Assembly (NCBI RefSeq): GCF_002749975.1
Contig: NZ_PEIG01000017.1
Location: 55,784-119,783 of the forward strand
Direction of reading: 5' to 3'
Source of the DNA: Gloeocapsopsis sp. IPPAS B-1203
GTDB lineage: Bacteria > Cyanobacteriota > Cyanobacteriia > Cyanobacteriales > Chroococcidiopsidaceae
Length of the DNA: 64,000 nucleotides
The position numbers and the translations under genes were made by a program. This document shows positions 7,448 to 16,362 of this stretch, piece by piece. The notes below the pieces were generated by a model. That model saw only the letters and a list, made by a program, of their open reading frames with translations, had not been told where the DNA came from and made no database searches. The first letter of the stretch is position 1. Every line of letters begins with the position of its first letter.

Positions 7448-8968
7448 TTACCTCACAGAAAATGCTTCACTAAAGCGCCGTGTTACTGGTTCGAGTAAGA
7501 ACGTTAAAACTGATTTGCGGCGAGTGACAATTTCGCCTGTTGCACTCATACCTGGAGTCAACTGTACTTCTTGACCGCGAACTTGTAGTGCATTTCTCTC
7601 TAATTTAAGTCGTGTGGGAAATACTAAGCCTAACTTTTCGTCGTTAACGGCATTAGGACTCACACTAATCACTTCAGCATTAATTGTGCCAAATTCTTGA
7701 AAAGGGAAAGTTGCCAATTTTACTTTTGCCCGCATTCCTTCGCGAATGAAACCAATATCGCGGTTGAGAACGCGAACTTCTAGTAACAATTCTTCACCAT
7801 CAGGGAGAATAGATAGTAACTCTTCTCCTGGTTGTACTGGTCCACTTGTGGCTTTGATGCTATAAATTGTGCCATCGACTGGAGCTGTAATAACTTCTTG
7901 TTCGCGCTGTTTTTGGGCTTGAACTAGTTGTCCTTGAACTGTTGCTTGCTCTTCTCGCCGTCTATTAAGTTGCGTTAAGATTTCGCTTTGGCGTTCTGAT
8001 GCCAAACTTGCTGCTTGATCGCGTGCTGCTTGATACGCTTGTTCGGCTTGGCGCACTTGTTGTGCTTGAGCCGCAATCTCTTTTTCTATTGACATCACGC
8101 GATCTTGTGCTTCGACAATGCGCGATCGCGCATTAGTGATTCCATCTTCGGCGTTAGTCACACCTGCTTGCGCTTGCAAAACAGCGTTTTGTGCTTCGAT
8201 ATAATCGAGGCGAGGTGCTGCACCATCTTCTAGAAGAGTACGCAGGCTAGCTTCGCGTTTTTCAGCGTTTGCCAGTAAACTTTTAGCTTTTTCTGCGATA
8301 CTTTGGGCATTAGCTTGGTTTTGCTGAGCGTTGGCTACAGTCGTTCTTGCATTCACAAGGTTATCTTGCAAACGGCTTAAGCGTACTCTCGCTTCGTTAG
8401 CTACTGCTGCTTGACGATTTGCTTCGGCTACTGCTGCTGCTTGACGTGCTTCAAAGTTTTGCATCCGAGAACTGAGTAACTGATCTTGAAGACCGGTTCC
8501 TGATGCTGCTGCGCCAGTACGTTCTGCTTCTAATCGTTCGAGATCTTCACCAATCAATTGTGCCGATCGCGTTAAGCGATCAACTTCAGCTTGAGGTAAA
8601 TCGGAGTTTCGTTCCACAAGAACATCGCCTTGATTGACGCGATCGCCTTCTCGTACTCGTACCGCTAAGATTGATCCTTCTCCTAGTGCGCGCACTGGTC
8701 GTACTTGTGTAGACGCGATTAATTCTCCTGGTGCTACCGCAACTTCATCAATCCTGCTAAAGTGCGCCCAACCAATTGCACCAAACACTAGCAAACTAAT
8801 GCTTCCTGCTAAAAGTCTGGTGTATAAAGGTGGTAATTCTTGAACTGCTTTACCCAACTCGTATGAGAGGAACTCATCGGGAGTTGCAAATTGCTGCTTC
8901 ACCTGCCGTGATTGTGCGGGTGAGGAAGCTAGTGTCGGACGTTTTACTCTTTGCTGCGTTGTATCCAT
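7448..8968 (-). CDS. HlyD-family membrane-fusion (adaptor) protein
   Basis: A 506-residue periplasmic adaptor. A cytoplasmic N terminus precedes one membrane helix (about residues 55-75, LLAGSISLLVFGAIGWAHF). A beta-barrel/lipoyl half (RVREGDRVNQGDVLV) is followed by a long alpha-helical hairpin rich in Ala/Gln/Glu (about 125-345) and the returning lipoyl half (ITAPVDGTIYSI). The C terminus carries the barrel and a TPGMSATGEI segment. Such proteins bridge an inner-membrane ABC exporter and TolC in type I secretion. No ABC or TolC gene is adjacent, so the partners are elsewhere; the RTX protein at 57905-59236 would be a type I substrate in principle. I prefer ATG 8968 over GTG 8986. Confidence 0.87.
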   Translation of the reverse strand: MDTTQQRVKRPTLASSPAQSRQVKQQFATPDEFLSYELGKAVQELPPLYTRLLAGSISLLVFGAIGWAHFSRIDEVAVAPGELIASTQVRPVRALGEGSILAVRVREGDRVNQGDVLVERNSDLPQAEVDRLTRSAQLIGEDLERLEAERTGAAASGTGLQDQLLSSRMQNFEARQAAAVAEANRQAAVANEARVRLSRLQDNLVNARTTVANAQQNQANAQSIAEKAKSLLANAEKREASLRTLLEDGAAPRLDYIEAQNAVLQAQAGVTNAEDGITNARSRIVEAQDRVMSIEKEIAAQAQQVRQAEQAYQAARDQAASLASERQSEILTQLNRRREEQATVQGQLVQAQKQREQEVITAPVDGTIYSIKATSGPVQPGEELLSILPDGEELLLEVRVLNRDIGFIREGMRAKVKLATFPFQEFGTINAEVISVSPNAVNDEKLGLVFPTRLKLERNALQVRGQEVQLTPGMSATGEIVTRRKSVLTFLLEPVTRRFSEAFSVR

Positions 8969-9133
8969 CTGAAACTGATGGTGCACTACCTAATGATGTT
9001 TAACTGATCTAGCGAAGACTATTCACAATTTTGCTATATCTAAAGTAAGGCTTAACTGATGTTAGTTCTTCAGATTTAGCTAGTAGTTGTTAATTATACT
9101 AAAAGTCTTGTATTACCACTTAATCTTTATTTT

Positions 9134-9421
9134 ATGATACTGCAACTGCTTGTCCTGATTCATACAATTCAATCATTTTTAGTTCCCATTTGCTTTGTTT
9201 GTGCTTGGGCATTTATGAGTGCGATCGCCTGGAGTTTGTGGACTGCAGTCCGTGACGGTGTTGAGACTAGCAAGCGTTTGCATCAAATACCGTGTAGTCA
9301 TTGTCAATATTTTACTGGTGACTATCGCTTAAAATGCACAGTTCAACCGAGTATTGCCAGTACCGAAGCAGCAGTTGATTGTCTCGACTACCAACCAAAA
9401 ACGAATCCTCTACTATACTAA
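9134..9421 (+). CDS. Membrane-anchored hypothetical protein with conserved cysteines
   Basis: A 95-residue protein: an N-terminal hydrophobic stretch (about 3-38) forming one or two membrane helices, then a soluble tail with CSHC (positions 54-57), YRLKC and VDCLDYQP. The four-cysteine pattern could bind a metal or form disulphides. I do not recognise a named family; the layout looks like a conserved cyanobacterial protein. It precedes the cupin gene by 39 bp on the same strand and may be co-transcribed. Confidence 0.62.
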   Translation: MILQLLVLIHTIQSFLVPICFVCAWAFMSAIAWSLWTAVRDGVETSKRLHQIPCSHCQYFTGDYRLKCTVQPSIASTEAAVDCLDYQPKTNPLLY

Positions 9422-9460
9422 GCAACATCTGACTGCATTAACTCTTTTCAAGTTTTCTCA

Positions 9461-9820
9461 ATGCTCGTACAAAAACTCAATGCCTGTCCTGAATTTCTGG
9501 CTGGAGATAGCACGCATTTACGCGAATTATTGCACCCAGATAAACAAGCGATCGCCTTACGCTACAGTCTAGCTCATGCTACTTTACCCGTAGGAGAAAC
9601 TTCACAGCCGCACTCGTTGAAAACGTCTGAAGTTTACTACATTCTCAGCGGAAAAGGTGAAATGCATATCAACAATGAAACTCAAATTGTCGAACCTGGT
9701 GATGCGGTTTACATTCCTCCTCATGCAAAACAGTTTATTCACAGTTGTGGTGATGAACCATTAGTTTTTATTTGTATTGTTGATCCAGCATGGCGCAAAG
9801 AAGATGAAACGGTTTATTAA
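9461..9820 (+). CDS. Cupin domain protein
   Basis: A 119-residue single-domain cupin. Motif 1 (QPHSLKTSEVYYILSGKGEM) supplies His and Glu metal ligands, and motif 2 (PGDAVYIPPHAKQFIHS) the last His. Small cupins bind a divalent metal and act as dioxygenases, isomerases or sensors; the substrate is unknown. The ChaN-like gene starts inside its 3' end with a 17-bp overlap, so the two are probably translationally coupled. Confidence 0.85.
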   Translation: MLVQKLNACPEFLAGDSTHLRELLHPDKQAIALRYSLAHATLPVGETSQPHSLKTSEVYYILSGKGEMHINNETQIVEPGDAVYIPPHAKQFIHSCGDEPLVFICIVDPAWRKEDETVY

Positions 9821-10751
9821 AGAGCGTCTACTACGCATTTTGGTTTTATCATTGGGATTTGTTTGGTTGTATAGCATTCCAACTTATGCTGCAACCACAT
9901 TTTCCCTAGCCGAGACGTCTTCCTTAACTTTAACAAGAAAAAATTTAGCCTCTTCACCGCAAATACTATCTAATCTGTCAGATCTTTTGCCACATCTAGA
10001 GAAAGCAAATGTAGTTTATTTAGGAGAAACCCACGACAACCCACAACACCATCAAATGCAGTTAAATATCATTCAATCACTGCACAAGCGACAGCCAAAA
10101 ATTGCGATCGCGCTTGAAATGTTCCAACGTCCTTACCAACAATTTCTCGATCAGTATATTGCTGGAAAAATTACAGAGCAAGAACTCTTAGAAAAAACCG
10201 AATATAATCAGCGTTGGAGTTTTCCGTGGGAACATTATGCTCCAATCCTCCGCTATGCTCAAGCAAACAACTTACCAGTTTTAGCTTTAAACACTCCTTC
10301 TGAAATAACTCGCCAAGTTGCTCGTGAAGGATTAGCTAGTCTGACACGGCAACAACGACAATTTATCCCGCCTGCTACAGAGATTCGCACAGATAATGCT
10401 GAGTATCGTCAACTGATTCTCGGTGCCTTCGAGCAACATCAACAAGCTGGACACGGTTCAAGTTCGGACTTGGAAAACTTTTTCCTCGCTCAAGTTTTAT
10501 GGGATGAAACAATGGCAGAAAAAATTGCTCAGTTTCACCAAGCAAATCCTAGCTATCAAGTTATAGTATTAGCAGGACAAGGACATATTATTTATGGTTA
10601 TGGTATCCCTAGCCGCGTTGTTCGTCGCTTACCTAAAAATATTATTCAAAGCTCTGTTTTATTAAGTCCTCCGGAAGAAAAGGTTAATACTAATAGACCA
10701 ATCGCGAATTTTATTATTGATTACCCTAATCTACAACAAATCACTCCTTAA
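9804..10751 (+). CDS. ChaN-family (DUF399) haem-binding-like exported protein
   Basis: A 315-residue protein with a signal peptide (basic start, hydrophobic core about 10-25, TYA cleavage). The domain shows VVYLGETHDNPQHHQ, ALEMFQRPYQ, FPWEHYAPILRYA, LALNTPSE and VLAGQGHIIYGYGIP, as in ChaN, an iron-regulated haem-binding protein, and related TraB/EreA-fold proteins. A haem or iron role at the membrane surface is likely but not proven. There is no lipobox Cys, so it is probably not a lipoprotein. ATG 9804 inside the cupin gene is chosen because the signal peptide begins there. Confidence 0.82.
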   Translation: MKRFIKERLLRILVLSLGFVWLYSIPTYAATTFSLAETSSLTLTRKNLASSPQILSNLSDLLPHLEKANVVYLGETHDNPQHHQMQLNIIQSLHKRQPKIAIALEMFQRPYQQFLDQYIAGKITEQELLEKTEYNQRWSFPWEHYAPILRYAQANNLPVLALNTPSEITRQVAREGLASLTRQQRQFIPPATEIRTDNAEYRQLILGAFEQHQQAGHGSSSDLENFFLAQVLWDETMAEKIAQFHQANPSYQVIVLAGQGHIIYGYGIPSRVVRRLPKNIIQSSVLLSPPEEKVNTNRPIANFIIDYPNLQQITP

Positions 10752-10905
10752 AACGAAAACTTGTGACTAGTGAACTCGCTATTAATCTAAGTAAGTAAAA
10801 ATAATTATTAATTGCAAATTTTAGGCTGGTTAATAGTTAATTGTTGCTGCAATGAGCAAAAATCATTGACCAATCACAGCACTCAAGTCCTCGAGTTACG
10901 TTTAT

Positions 10906-11106
10906 TAGACCTCCTGCGTGAATGCTGGCGAATAAATTCGCACCTAAATAAACAAGATCCACCAATTCAGAGTTCTGAGTGATGAGTTTTGAGTGTTGAG
11001 TTAGGCAAATTCTTTATAATTCAAAATTCAAAATTCAAAATTCAAAACTTGCCTGGATAGCCCCGAAGGGAGTCGTAGAGCAACTACGATTCATGCAGGA
11101 GGTCTA
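10906..11106. mobile_element. 201-bp MITE with 18-bp terminal inverted repeats
   Basis: TAGACCTCCTGCGTGAAT (10906-10923) is mirrored at 11089-11106 by ATTCATGCAGGAGGTCTA, 17 of 18 bases inverted. Both ends carry an outer TA, which fits the TA target duplication of IS630/Tc1-type elements. The interior is non-coding. It contains four copies of the heptamer TTCAAAA (11020-11047) and a GCCCCGAAGGGAGTCG stretch that recurs near 25490. It has no transposase. The IS630 copy at 62807-63830 has different ends (TACAGCA), so another transposase must have moved it. Confidence 0.75.
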
Positions 11107-11138
11107 TTGTTCACTCACTTACTTATTCTTTTACATTG

Positions 11139-13493
11139 CTAAGAAGTTTCTGTTGTAGGTGTGTAGTTTAGTGGTAGCGTAACAGTAAAAGTTGTGCCAA
11201 CTCCAACTTCACTTTCCACAGTAATTTGACCGCCATGTAAATCAACGGCATCTTTAACGATAACTAGCCCAAGTCCAGTTCCAGGAAGCTTGCCAGTATT
11301 ACTACAACGGTAAAAGGAAGTAAATAGATTTGCTTGATCTGCCACAGGAATACCGATTCCGCAATCTTGGACGCGAAAGATCGCAGTTTCCTCATCACAA
11401 ATCAAGTCCAGTTGAATGTTGCCACCTTGAGGAGAGTACTTAATAGCATTTGAGAGTAAGTTTGTGAGGATGTATCTTAACAAAGTTTCATCTAAGCAAG
11501 TTTGGTTGCAGTAGCCTTGACTGATAAATGTTATTTGACGCTGATCGCCAGTACCGAGGTGTAGTTCTTCAATTAAAGAATGACAAAAGTCTACAAGATT
11601 AAGAACAGTTGGGTTAAATTCTAGTTTTCCTGCTTCTGCTTTACTAATGATCAGAATATTATCTAATAACTGCGTTAACCGTTTGACGCCCGTTTGAATT
11701 TGGTCAAAATATCTATTTTTTTGCTCCACGCTTGCTTTGCGATCAAACTTTTCTAGCATGGTAGCACTCATTTTGATTGCAGTTAAGGGTGTACGAAACT
11801 CGTGTGATGTATGAGCAATGAAACGAGATTTGAGTTCGCTTAGCTCTTTTTCTTGTGCTAATTCCTGACGTGTTTCTTGTGCTTGCTTGCGCTCGGTGAT
11901 ATCTTGAGTCAATCCAACAATGCGATACACTTCTCCTTTCGGGTTGTGAACTGGAAAGGTGCGAGTCCAAAGCCAGCGCACTGAGCCATTAGGCTGTACG
12001 AGTCGAAACTCAACGTTATAGGTTCCATAAGTAGTTTTGCGGTCTTTGGGAAATACGTGTTTGCGATCTTCTGGATAAACAGCATCGAGCCAGGAGTTCG
12101 GATTAGCGTACAAACTTTCACAAGTTTTACCCCAGATTTGCTCGTAGGCAGGACTAATGTAGATGATCTCATTCACATCAGGATCGCTAATCCAGAATAC
12201 CTCTTGAATATTTTCTGCAAGTTGCCGAAATTTCTCCTCACTGGAACGCACTGACTCTTCTGCTTCTTGAAGTTCGCAGATTTTCATCTGCAACTGTTGA
12301 TTACTGATTTTCAAGTCATTTTCCTGCAAAGTTAGTGTTGAAACTAGCTTGTTAAGAGACTTAGAGAGATTGGCAACCTCATCTCGACCTTGCACAACTG
12401 GAATATTGAGTCTTGTATTTCCTTGACGGATGCGGTCGGCGGCGGCAGCGATCGCCAACATTGGTTTTGTAATATGTTCAGCAATTACCCAACCTAGAAT
12501 TGCAAATAACACACCTAGTGTGACGTTCCAAGCAAATATTTGGTGCTGTAACTGTCGGGCTGGAGCAAAGGCTACATCTGTTCTCTGCCGTACCAATACC
12601 AACCACCCCAATCCAGGGTAATCACGATAACCACTACTGCGAGCAAAGCCAGTTAGATAGGTATGTCCATCGAGCCAGGTTTCAATTCTATAGCTATTTA
12701 GCCCACGTTGAGCCTCTTTAACACTCATCAAAGGCAAAGGTTCTGCTGGTAAGTTGTCTGCTTGTGGTTGTGCGTTAAACCCTGGTGGACCTAATAATTC
12801 GCTGCCATCTTCTCGAAGAACAAACATTTCTGTGTTACGGCTCTGCAGCGATCGCAATAGCGATTTTTGCACTTCCTGAGACCACGTCCAACTGAGATGA
12901 GCACCTAGTACGCCTCGCGGATTACCTTGAAGATCTACCACTGGTGCTGCTACATCGACAAAGCGTAGTGGCTCATTACTGGGACTTGGTAGTAACTTAG
13001 CAAGCTTGAGGGCTTCATGGACATCACCTACATAAGGAGCTTGTTGTCCACCAATAAACCAAGGTCTTTGAGCAACACTTACGCCTTCTAGCAATTTTCC
13101 AGTACTCGCTTGGACAATACCCTGATTATCTGTTAAGCCAATCCATGCATATTTGGGATAAGTACTTTGCAGCTTTTCTAAGAGTGTGCGCTGCTCTAGC
13201 AGGTTAGAGTTTGGATTGCGAATAATATTGAGCGTGCTGACGATTTGAAGATCGCGGTAGCGCTCGAACATTCCTCGATCTAGTTTGTCAGTCATCTGAT
13301 ATGCTAGCTCTGCGAGCGATTGACCAACATTAACTTTGATTTGCTCGCTTGCTGTATAACCTACAATTAAACTGGCTAATATCGAGAGTAAGAAAGCAAT
13401 AACACCAATTGCCAGTCCAAAACGGGCTTTTAAGCTGCGATGTGGATTAAGATTAGCCGTCAAGTCGCGTGAAAACCTAAGCATCCAAAGCAT
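11139..13493 (-). CDS. Cache-HAMP-PAS sensor histidine kinase
   Basis: A 784-residue membrane kinase. One helix at about 25-50, an extracytoplasmic Cache-type sensor (about 60-310), a second helix (about 318-338), HAMP (about 335-390), coiled coil, PAS with PAC (about 410-535), HisKA with SHEFRTPLT (about 560-625) and HATPase with NLLSNAIKYSP, DCGIGIP and GTGLGLVI (about 665-775). It should autophosphorylate on His and feed a response regulator not encoded nearby. The Cache domain suggests a small extracellular ligand. An SD-like GGAG-AAC-ATG starts an out-of-frame 8-codon frame (13503-13477) overlapping this start. No terminator was seen at its 3' side. Confidence 0.9.
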   Translation of the reverse strand: MLWMLRFSRDLTANLNPHRSLKARFGLAIGVIAFLLSILASLIVGYTASEQIKVNVGQSLAELAYQMTDKLDRGMFERYRDLQIVSTLNIIRNPNSNLLEQRTLLEKLQSTYPKYAWIGLTDNQGIVQASTGKLLEGVSVAQRPWFIGGQQAPYVGDVHEALKLAKLLPSPSNEPLRFVDVAAPVVDLQGNPRGVLGAHLSWTWSQEVQKSLLRSLQSRNTEMFVLREDGSELLGPPGFNAQPQADNLPAEPLPLMSVKEAQRGLNSYRIETWLDGHTYLTGFARSSGYRDYPGLGWLVLVRQRTDVAFAPARQLQHQIFAWNVTLGVLFAILGWVIAEHITKPMLAIAAAADRIRQGNTRLNIPVVQGRDEVANLSKSLNKLVSTLTLQENDLKISNQQLQMKICELQEAEESVRSSEEKFRQLAENIQEVFWISDPDVNEIIYISPAYEQIWGKTCESLYANPNSWLDAVYPEDRKHVFPKDRKTTYGTYNVEFRLVQPNGSVRWLWTRTFPVHNPKGEVYRIVGLTQDITERKQAQETRQELAQEKELSELKSRFIAHTSHEFRTPLTAIKMSATMLEKFDRKASVEQKNRYFDQIQTGVKRLTQLLDNILIISKAEAGKLEFNPTVLNLVDFCHSLIEELHLGTGDQRQITFISQGYCNQTCLDETLLRYILTNLLSNAIKYSPQGGNIQLDLICDEETAIFRVQDCGIGIPVADQANLFTSFYRCSNTGKLPGTGLGLVIVKDAVDLHGGQITVESEVGVGTTFTVTLPLNYTPTTETS

Positions 13494-13832
13494 TCTTCGC
13501 CATGTTCTCCTGGAGAAAAGTCTTTGGCAGTTGTACCGTTCTTCTATTCATCGCAACATCCACTCTTGCTTTTTTGCGGTATTTACTGATTTCTGGCGTC
13601 TACAGTAAAGTGCGTTCTCGCACAGTAGCATTACGCAACAGAACACATAGCAAAACTTAACCTCACCTCAGTTCTACATCCAACCGAAATTTTACTTAAG
13701 TTACGCAATTAAACTGAGTTTGTAGCTGGTTTTACCTAAAAAGACAGTATTTTTTTATACTGCAAGATATCTTCCTCACAAATGCGCGAGGTGCTAGTTG
13801 TAGAGCAGATAGAGTCCTTTGGTTATAAAATT
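13494..13832. other. Intergenic region between kinase and IMPase genes
   Basis: A 339-bp spacer between two minus-strand genes. It should hold the promoter of the kinase; I could not place -35/-10 boxes with confidence. The only clear structure is the hairpin with T run at 13737-13762, the likely terminator of the IMPase transcript. No coding potential seen. Confidence 0.45.
13737..13762 (-). terminator. Rho-independent-type terminator after IMPase gene
   Basis: On the minus strand CAGTAT (13762-13757) pairs with ATACTG (13750-13745), then TCTTTTTA follows. It lies 70 bp beyond the stop codon of the inositol monophosphatase-family gene in its orientation. The stem is AT-rich, so efficiency may be modest. 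Confidence 0.5.
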
Positions 13833-14645
13833 TTAATGTGCAATTTTTTGCATAAATGGACGAAAAACTGGTACTAATTCAGGGCGACTAACCACTAAAG
13901 TGGGAAAAGAGCGATCGCCATAATCTTTGCCAGAGACTAGCGGAAACAGAGGTTGCGAATGCAGGGATACCCAAGCGCCCCCTGCCGCTTTCACAATTAC
14001 CCAAGCACCAGCAAGGTCCCACACTTTAGGTGTTGCTTCAACTGCACCTAAAGTCGTTCCAGCGGCGACAGTGAGGAAGTTGTAGCTAGCTACGCCAAGC
14101 ATCCGAATTTTACAAGGAAAGCCTGGTTGAATGACTGAAGTACTCCGCGCACACAAGCTAAAAAAGTGATTAGAACTTGGAGCATCATTACTACTGTGGA
14201 TCGGACAATGATTGAGAAATGCCCCCGTAGGCATTGCTAATTGTGATTCTCCTGGAAAAAAGCCATGAAAGACTTGATCGAGGGGTGGTAAGTAGATGCA
14301 CCCAAAAACAGGAGTTCCTTGGTAGAGCAAACCAAGCGAAATTGCCCACAGTGGAATTCCTCTAGTAAAGTTTGTCGTACCATCTAAAGGATCGATGACC
14401 CAGCACCACTCACTTCCAGGAAAAGTTTGATCGCCTTCTTCACTCAAAATACCGTGATCAGGAAAATGAGTTGCGATCGCTCCACGAAATTCTTGATCTG
14501 CCCATTTATCCGATTGTGTGACCAAACTTCCATCAGCTTTTTGTGACGCTTGTACGTGTCCAAAATCTTTGAGAAGTTGTGTTCCTACACGTTGGGTTGT
14601 TGCTTGCGCAAAGTCGAGAATTGATGTCCAAAAATCAGTATTCAA
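13833..14645 (-). CDS. Inositol monophosphatase family protein
   Basis: A 270-residue IMPase/FBPase-fold phosphatase. Metal ligands are visible in LSEEGD (about residue 68), VIDPLDGTTNF (about 86-96) and WDLAGAWVIVKAAGG (about 212-226). Members hydrolyse inositol phosphate, histidinol phosphate or related sugar phosphates with Mg2+; the exact substrate is open. It follows the PucC-like gene with a TTGA overlap (the start codon is TTG), so the two are translationally coupled. The pairing of a phosphatase with a pigment-related carrier is of unknown meaning. Confidence 0.87.
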   Translation of the reverse strand: MNTDFWTSILDFAQATTQRVGTQLLKDFGHVQASQKADGSLVTQSDKWADQEFRGAIATHFPDHGILSEEGDQTFPGSEWCWVIDPLDGTTNFTRGIPLWAISLGLLYQGTPVFGCIYLPPLDQVFHGFFPGESQLAMPTGAFLNHCPIHSSNDAPSSNHFFSLCARSTSVIQPGFPCKIRMLGVASYNFLTVAAGTTLGAVEATPKVWDLAGAWVIVKAAGGAWVSLHSQPLFPLVSGKDYGDRSFPTLVVSRPELVPVFRPFMQKIAH

Positions 14646-16084
14646 TCTAATTCATTCTCCAATATTGAGGCGATCGCTTGTTTAGCATTTGAACGAAATT
14701 CTGTGACATCAACGCGGTTCAGGAACCAAATCGCAAGTATCATACCACAAGCTTGCAAGGTAAATACTAAGCCATAAGAGAAGACACGATCGCTAAATAG
14801 CTGTTTGCCAATATCTAAAACTGCACCACCCGTTACAGTTGCTACCGCCCGCGCGATCGCTTGTGCCAATCCCCATGCACCGATAAAAGTTCCTGCGGTT
14901 TCTGCTGCAGTTAAATCAAGCATCAAACTAATCGCTCCTGTTGTTGTCACACCGGAGGCTAAACCAAATAAAAGCAACGCTCCTTGTAACATCTGAGGAT
15001 TTGCACTGAACCCCGATACTACAACTAATACTAAAGACATCGCAACCGTAAAACAGCCTAACTGAGCGGTTTTTTGCTTACCAATCCGTGGCACAATCAA
15101 AAATCCAGTACTGCTAATACCCAACAGTGTTCCTGTTCCCCAAAAAGCATTTAGCCGCGTCGTCTCCGAGACACACATCCCAAAAACTTCACCACCATAA
15201 GGTTCCATCACTGCTTCTTGCATAAATAAGCTCATCGTCATCACAAGTAAAAAAGAGAAAAAGAGCCCCGTTTGACGGCTAGCACTCAGCACTTTCAACG
15301 CGCGTGGTAAGGTAATTTTGTCTTCTCTATCTGCTATAGTCGAACGCGACGTGTAGCGCGAATATTTCTTTTCAACACCCAATGTAGATAATACTGCCAA
15401 GCCAAAAACAACAGCAGGTAGTACTAAGAACAAGCGATTAATTGCATTTTGCAAAAACGCTAGATTTTGCGGATCGCTAAAGATAGAAACACTAGAAACT
15501 GCTTCCTGGCAAGTTGTCGGTGCAGGGAGTAATCCAGCACTAATAATTGCTCCAATAACAATACCAACCATGAGCATTGACCAGACAATACCAACAAGTT
15601 GAGAACGATTTTCCTCATCAGAAACATCAACCAGCAGTGCAGCAAAAGGCGTAGAACTTGAACTCAGCGCTAACCCATACAAAGCAAAAATTCCAGCTAA
15701 CAGTGCTACCCAACCGTAAGTTTGAAATGTCCAACCTTGTGAGTGAACACTATTTCCTAACTGCCAAGTGACTTGTACTGCAAGAAAAGATGCGATCGCA
15801 AATAACGCAGCACCAATCCAAACATAACCAGTGCGGTGTGTTCCACCAATCTTTTTAGCATCCGACAATTGTCCAAACCATAATCGCGCCGGAGCAACAA
15901 ATTGATGCATTGCAATTGTCCCCGCGACTACAGTTGCAGGAATAACTAGCTCATTAATCATGATTCGGTTGAGTACCCCTAGTGTCAGGATAGACATAAT
16001 GCCCAATCCCATCTGAAATAAGCCCAGTCGAAACATTGTTAAAAGGTTAATTTTGGGAGAATGCTCCAATGACCCCTTTGACAT
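14642..16084 (-). CDS. PucC/BCD-family major facilitator protein
   Basis: A 480-residue membrane protein with about twelve helices and the MFS-like start of the PucC (bacteriochlorophyll delivery) family: FRLGLFQMGLGIMSILTLGV, NRIMINELVIPA and FGQLSDAKKIGG. In purple bacteria PucC/LhaA are needed for antenna assembly. Cyanobacterial relatives are thought to handle chlorophyll or its precursors, unproven here. It is first in a two-gene unit with the IMPase-family gene. The C-terminal tail about 455-480 is cytoplasmic and charged. Confidence 0.85.
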   Translation of the reverse strand: MSKGSLEHSPKINLLTMFRLGLFQMGLGIMSILTLGVLNRIMINELVIPATVVAGTIAMHQFVAPARLWFGQLSDAKKIGGTHRTGYVWIGAALFAIASFLAVQVTWQLGNSVHSQGWTFQTYGWVALLAGIFALYGLALSSSSTPFAALLVDVSDEENRSQLVGIVWSMLMVGIVIGAIISAGLLPAPTTCQEAVSSVSIFSDPQNLAFLQNAINRLFLVLPAVVFGLAVLSTLGVEKKYSRYTSRSTIADREDKITLPRALKVLSASRQTGLFFSFLLVMTMSLFMQEAVMEPYGGEVFGMCVSETTRLNAFWGTGTLLGISSTGFLIVPRIGKQKTAQLGCFTVAMSLVLVVVSGFSANPQMLQGALLLFGLASGVTTTGAISLMLDLTAAETAGTFIGAWGLAQAIARAVATVTGGAVLDIGKQLFSDRVFSYGLVFTLQACGMILAIWFLNRVDVTEFRSNAKQAIASILENELD

Positions 16085-16362
16085 AATGATTCATACCTTA
16101 AAATTAGATTTTGGATGATAGAAAGCGTTTTCTAGCTTGCATCAAGTCGATTGGTATCGTTAAAAAGCGAGTTATTCGCTCTTCATATTGTCAAGCAGAG
16201 AAAGTGACCTAAAAAGCGATTAAAATGCTCGTTTTCGTAGTTACCTATTACGTAAGTCCTAAGATATAAAACACTGTTTAATAGCCTACAGACACAGACA
16301 GCCGCAATCCACAACGATACACTAGAAGAATATAAAGAAGTGTAAAGAAGTGGTAGCAATAG

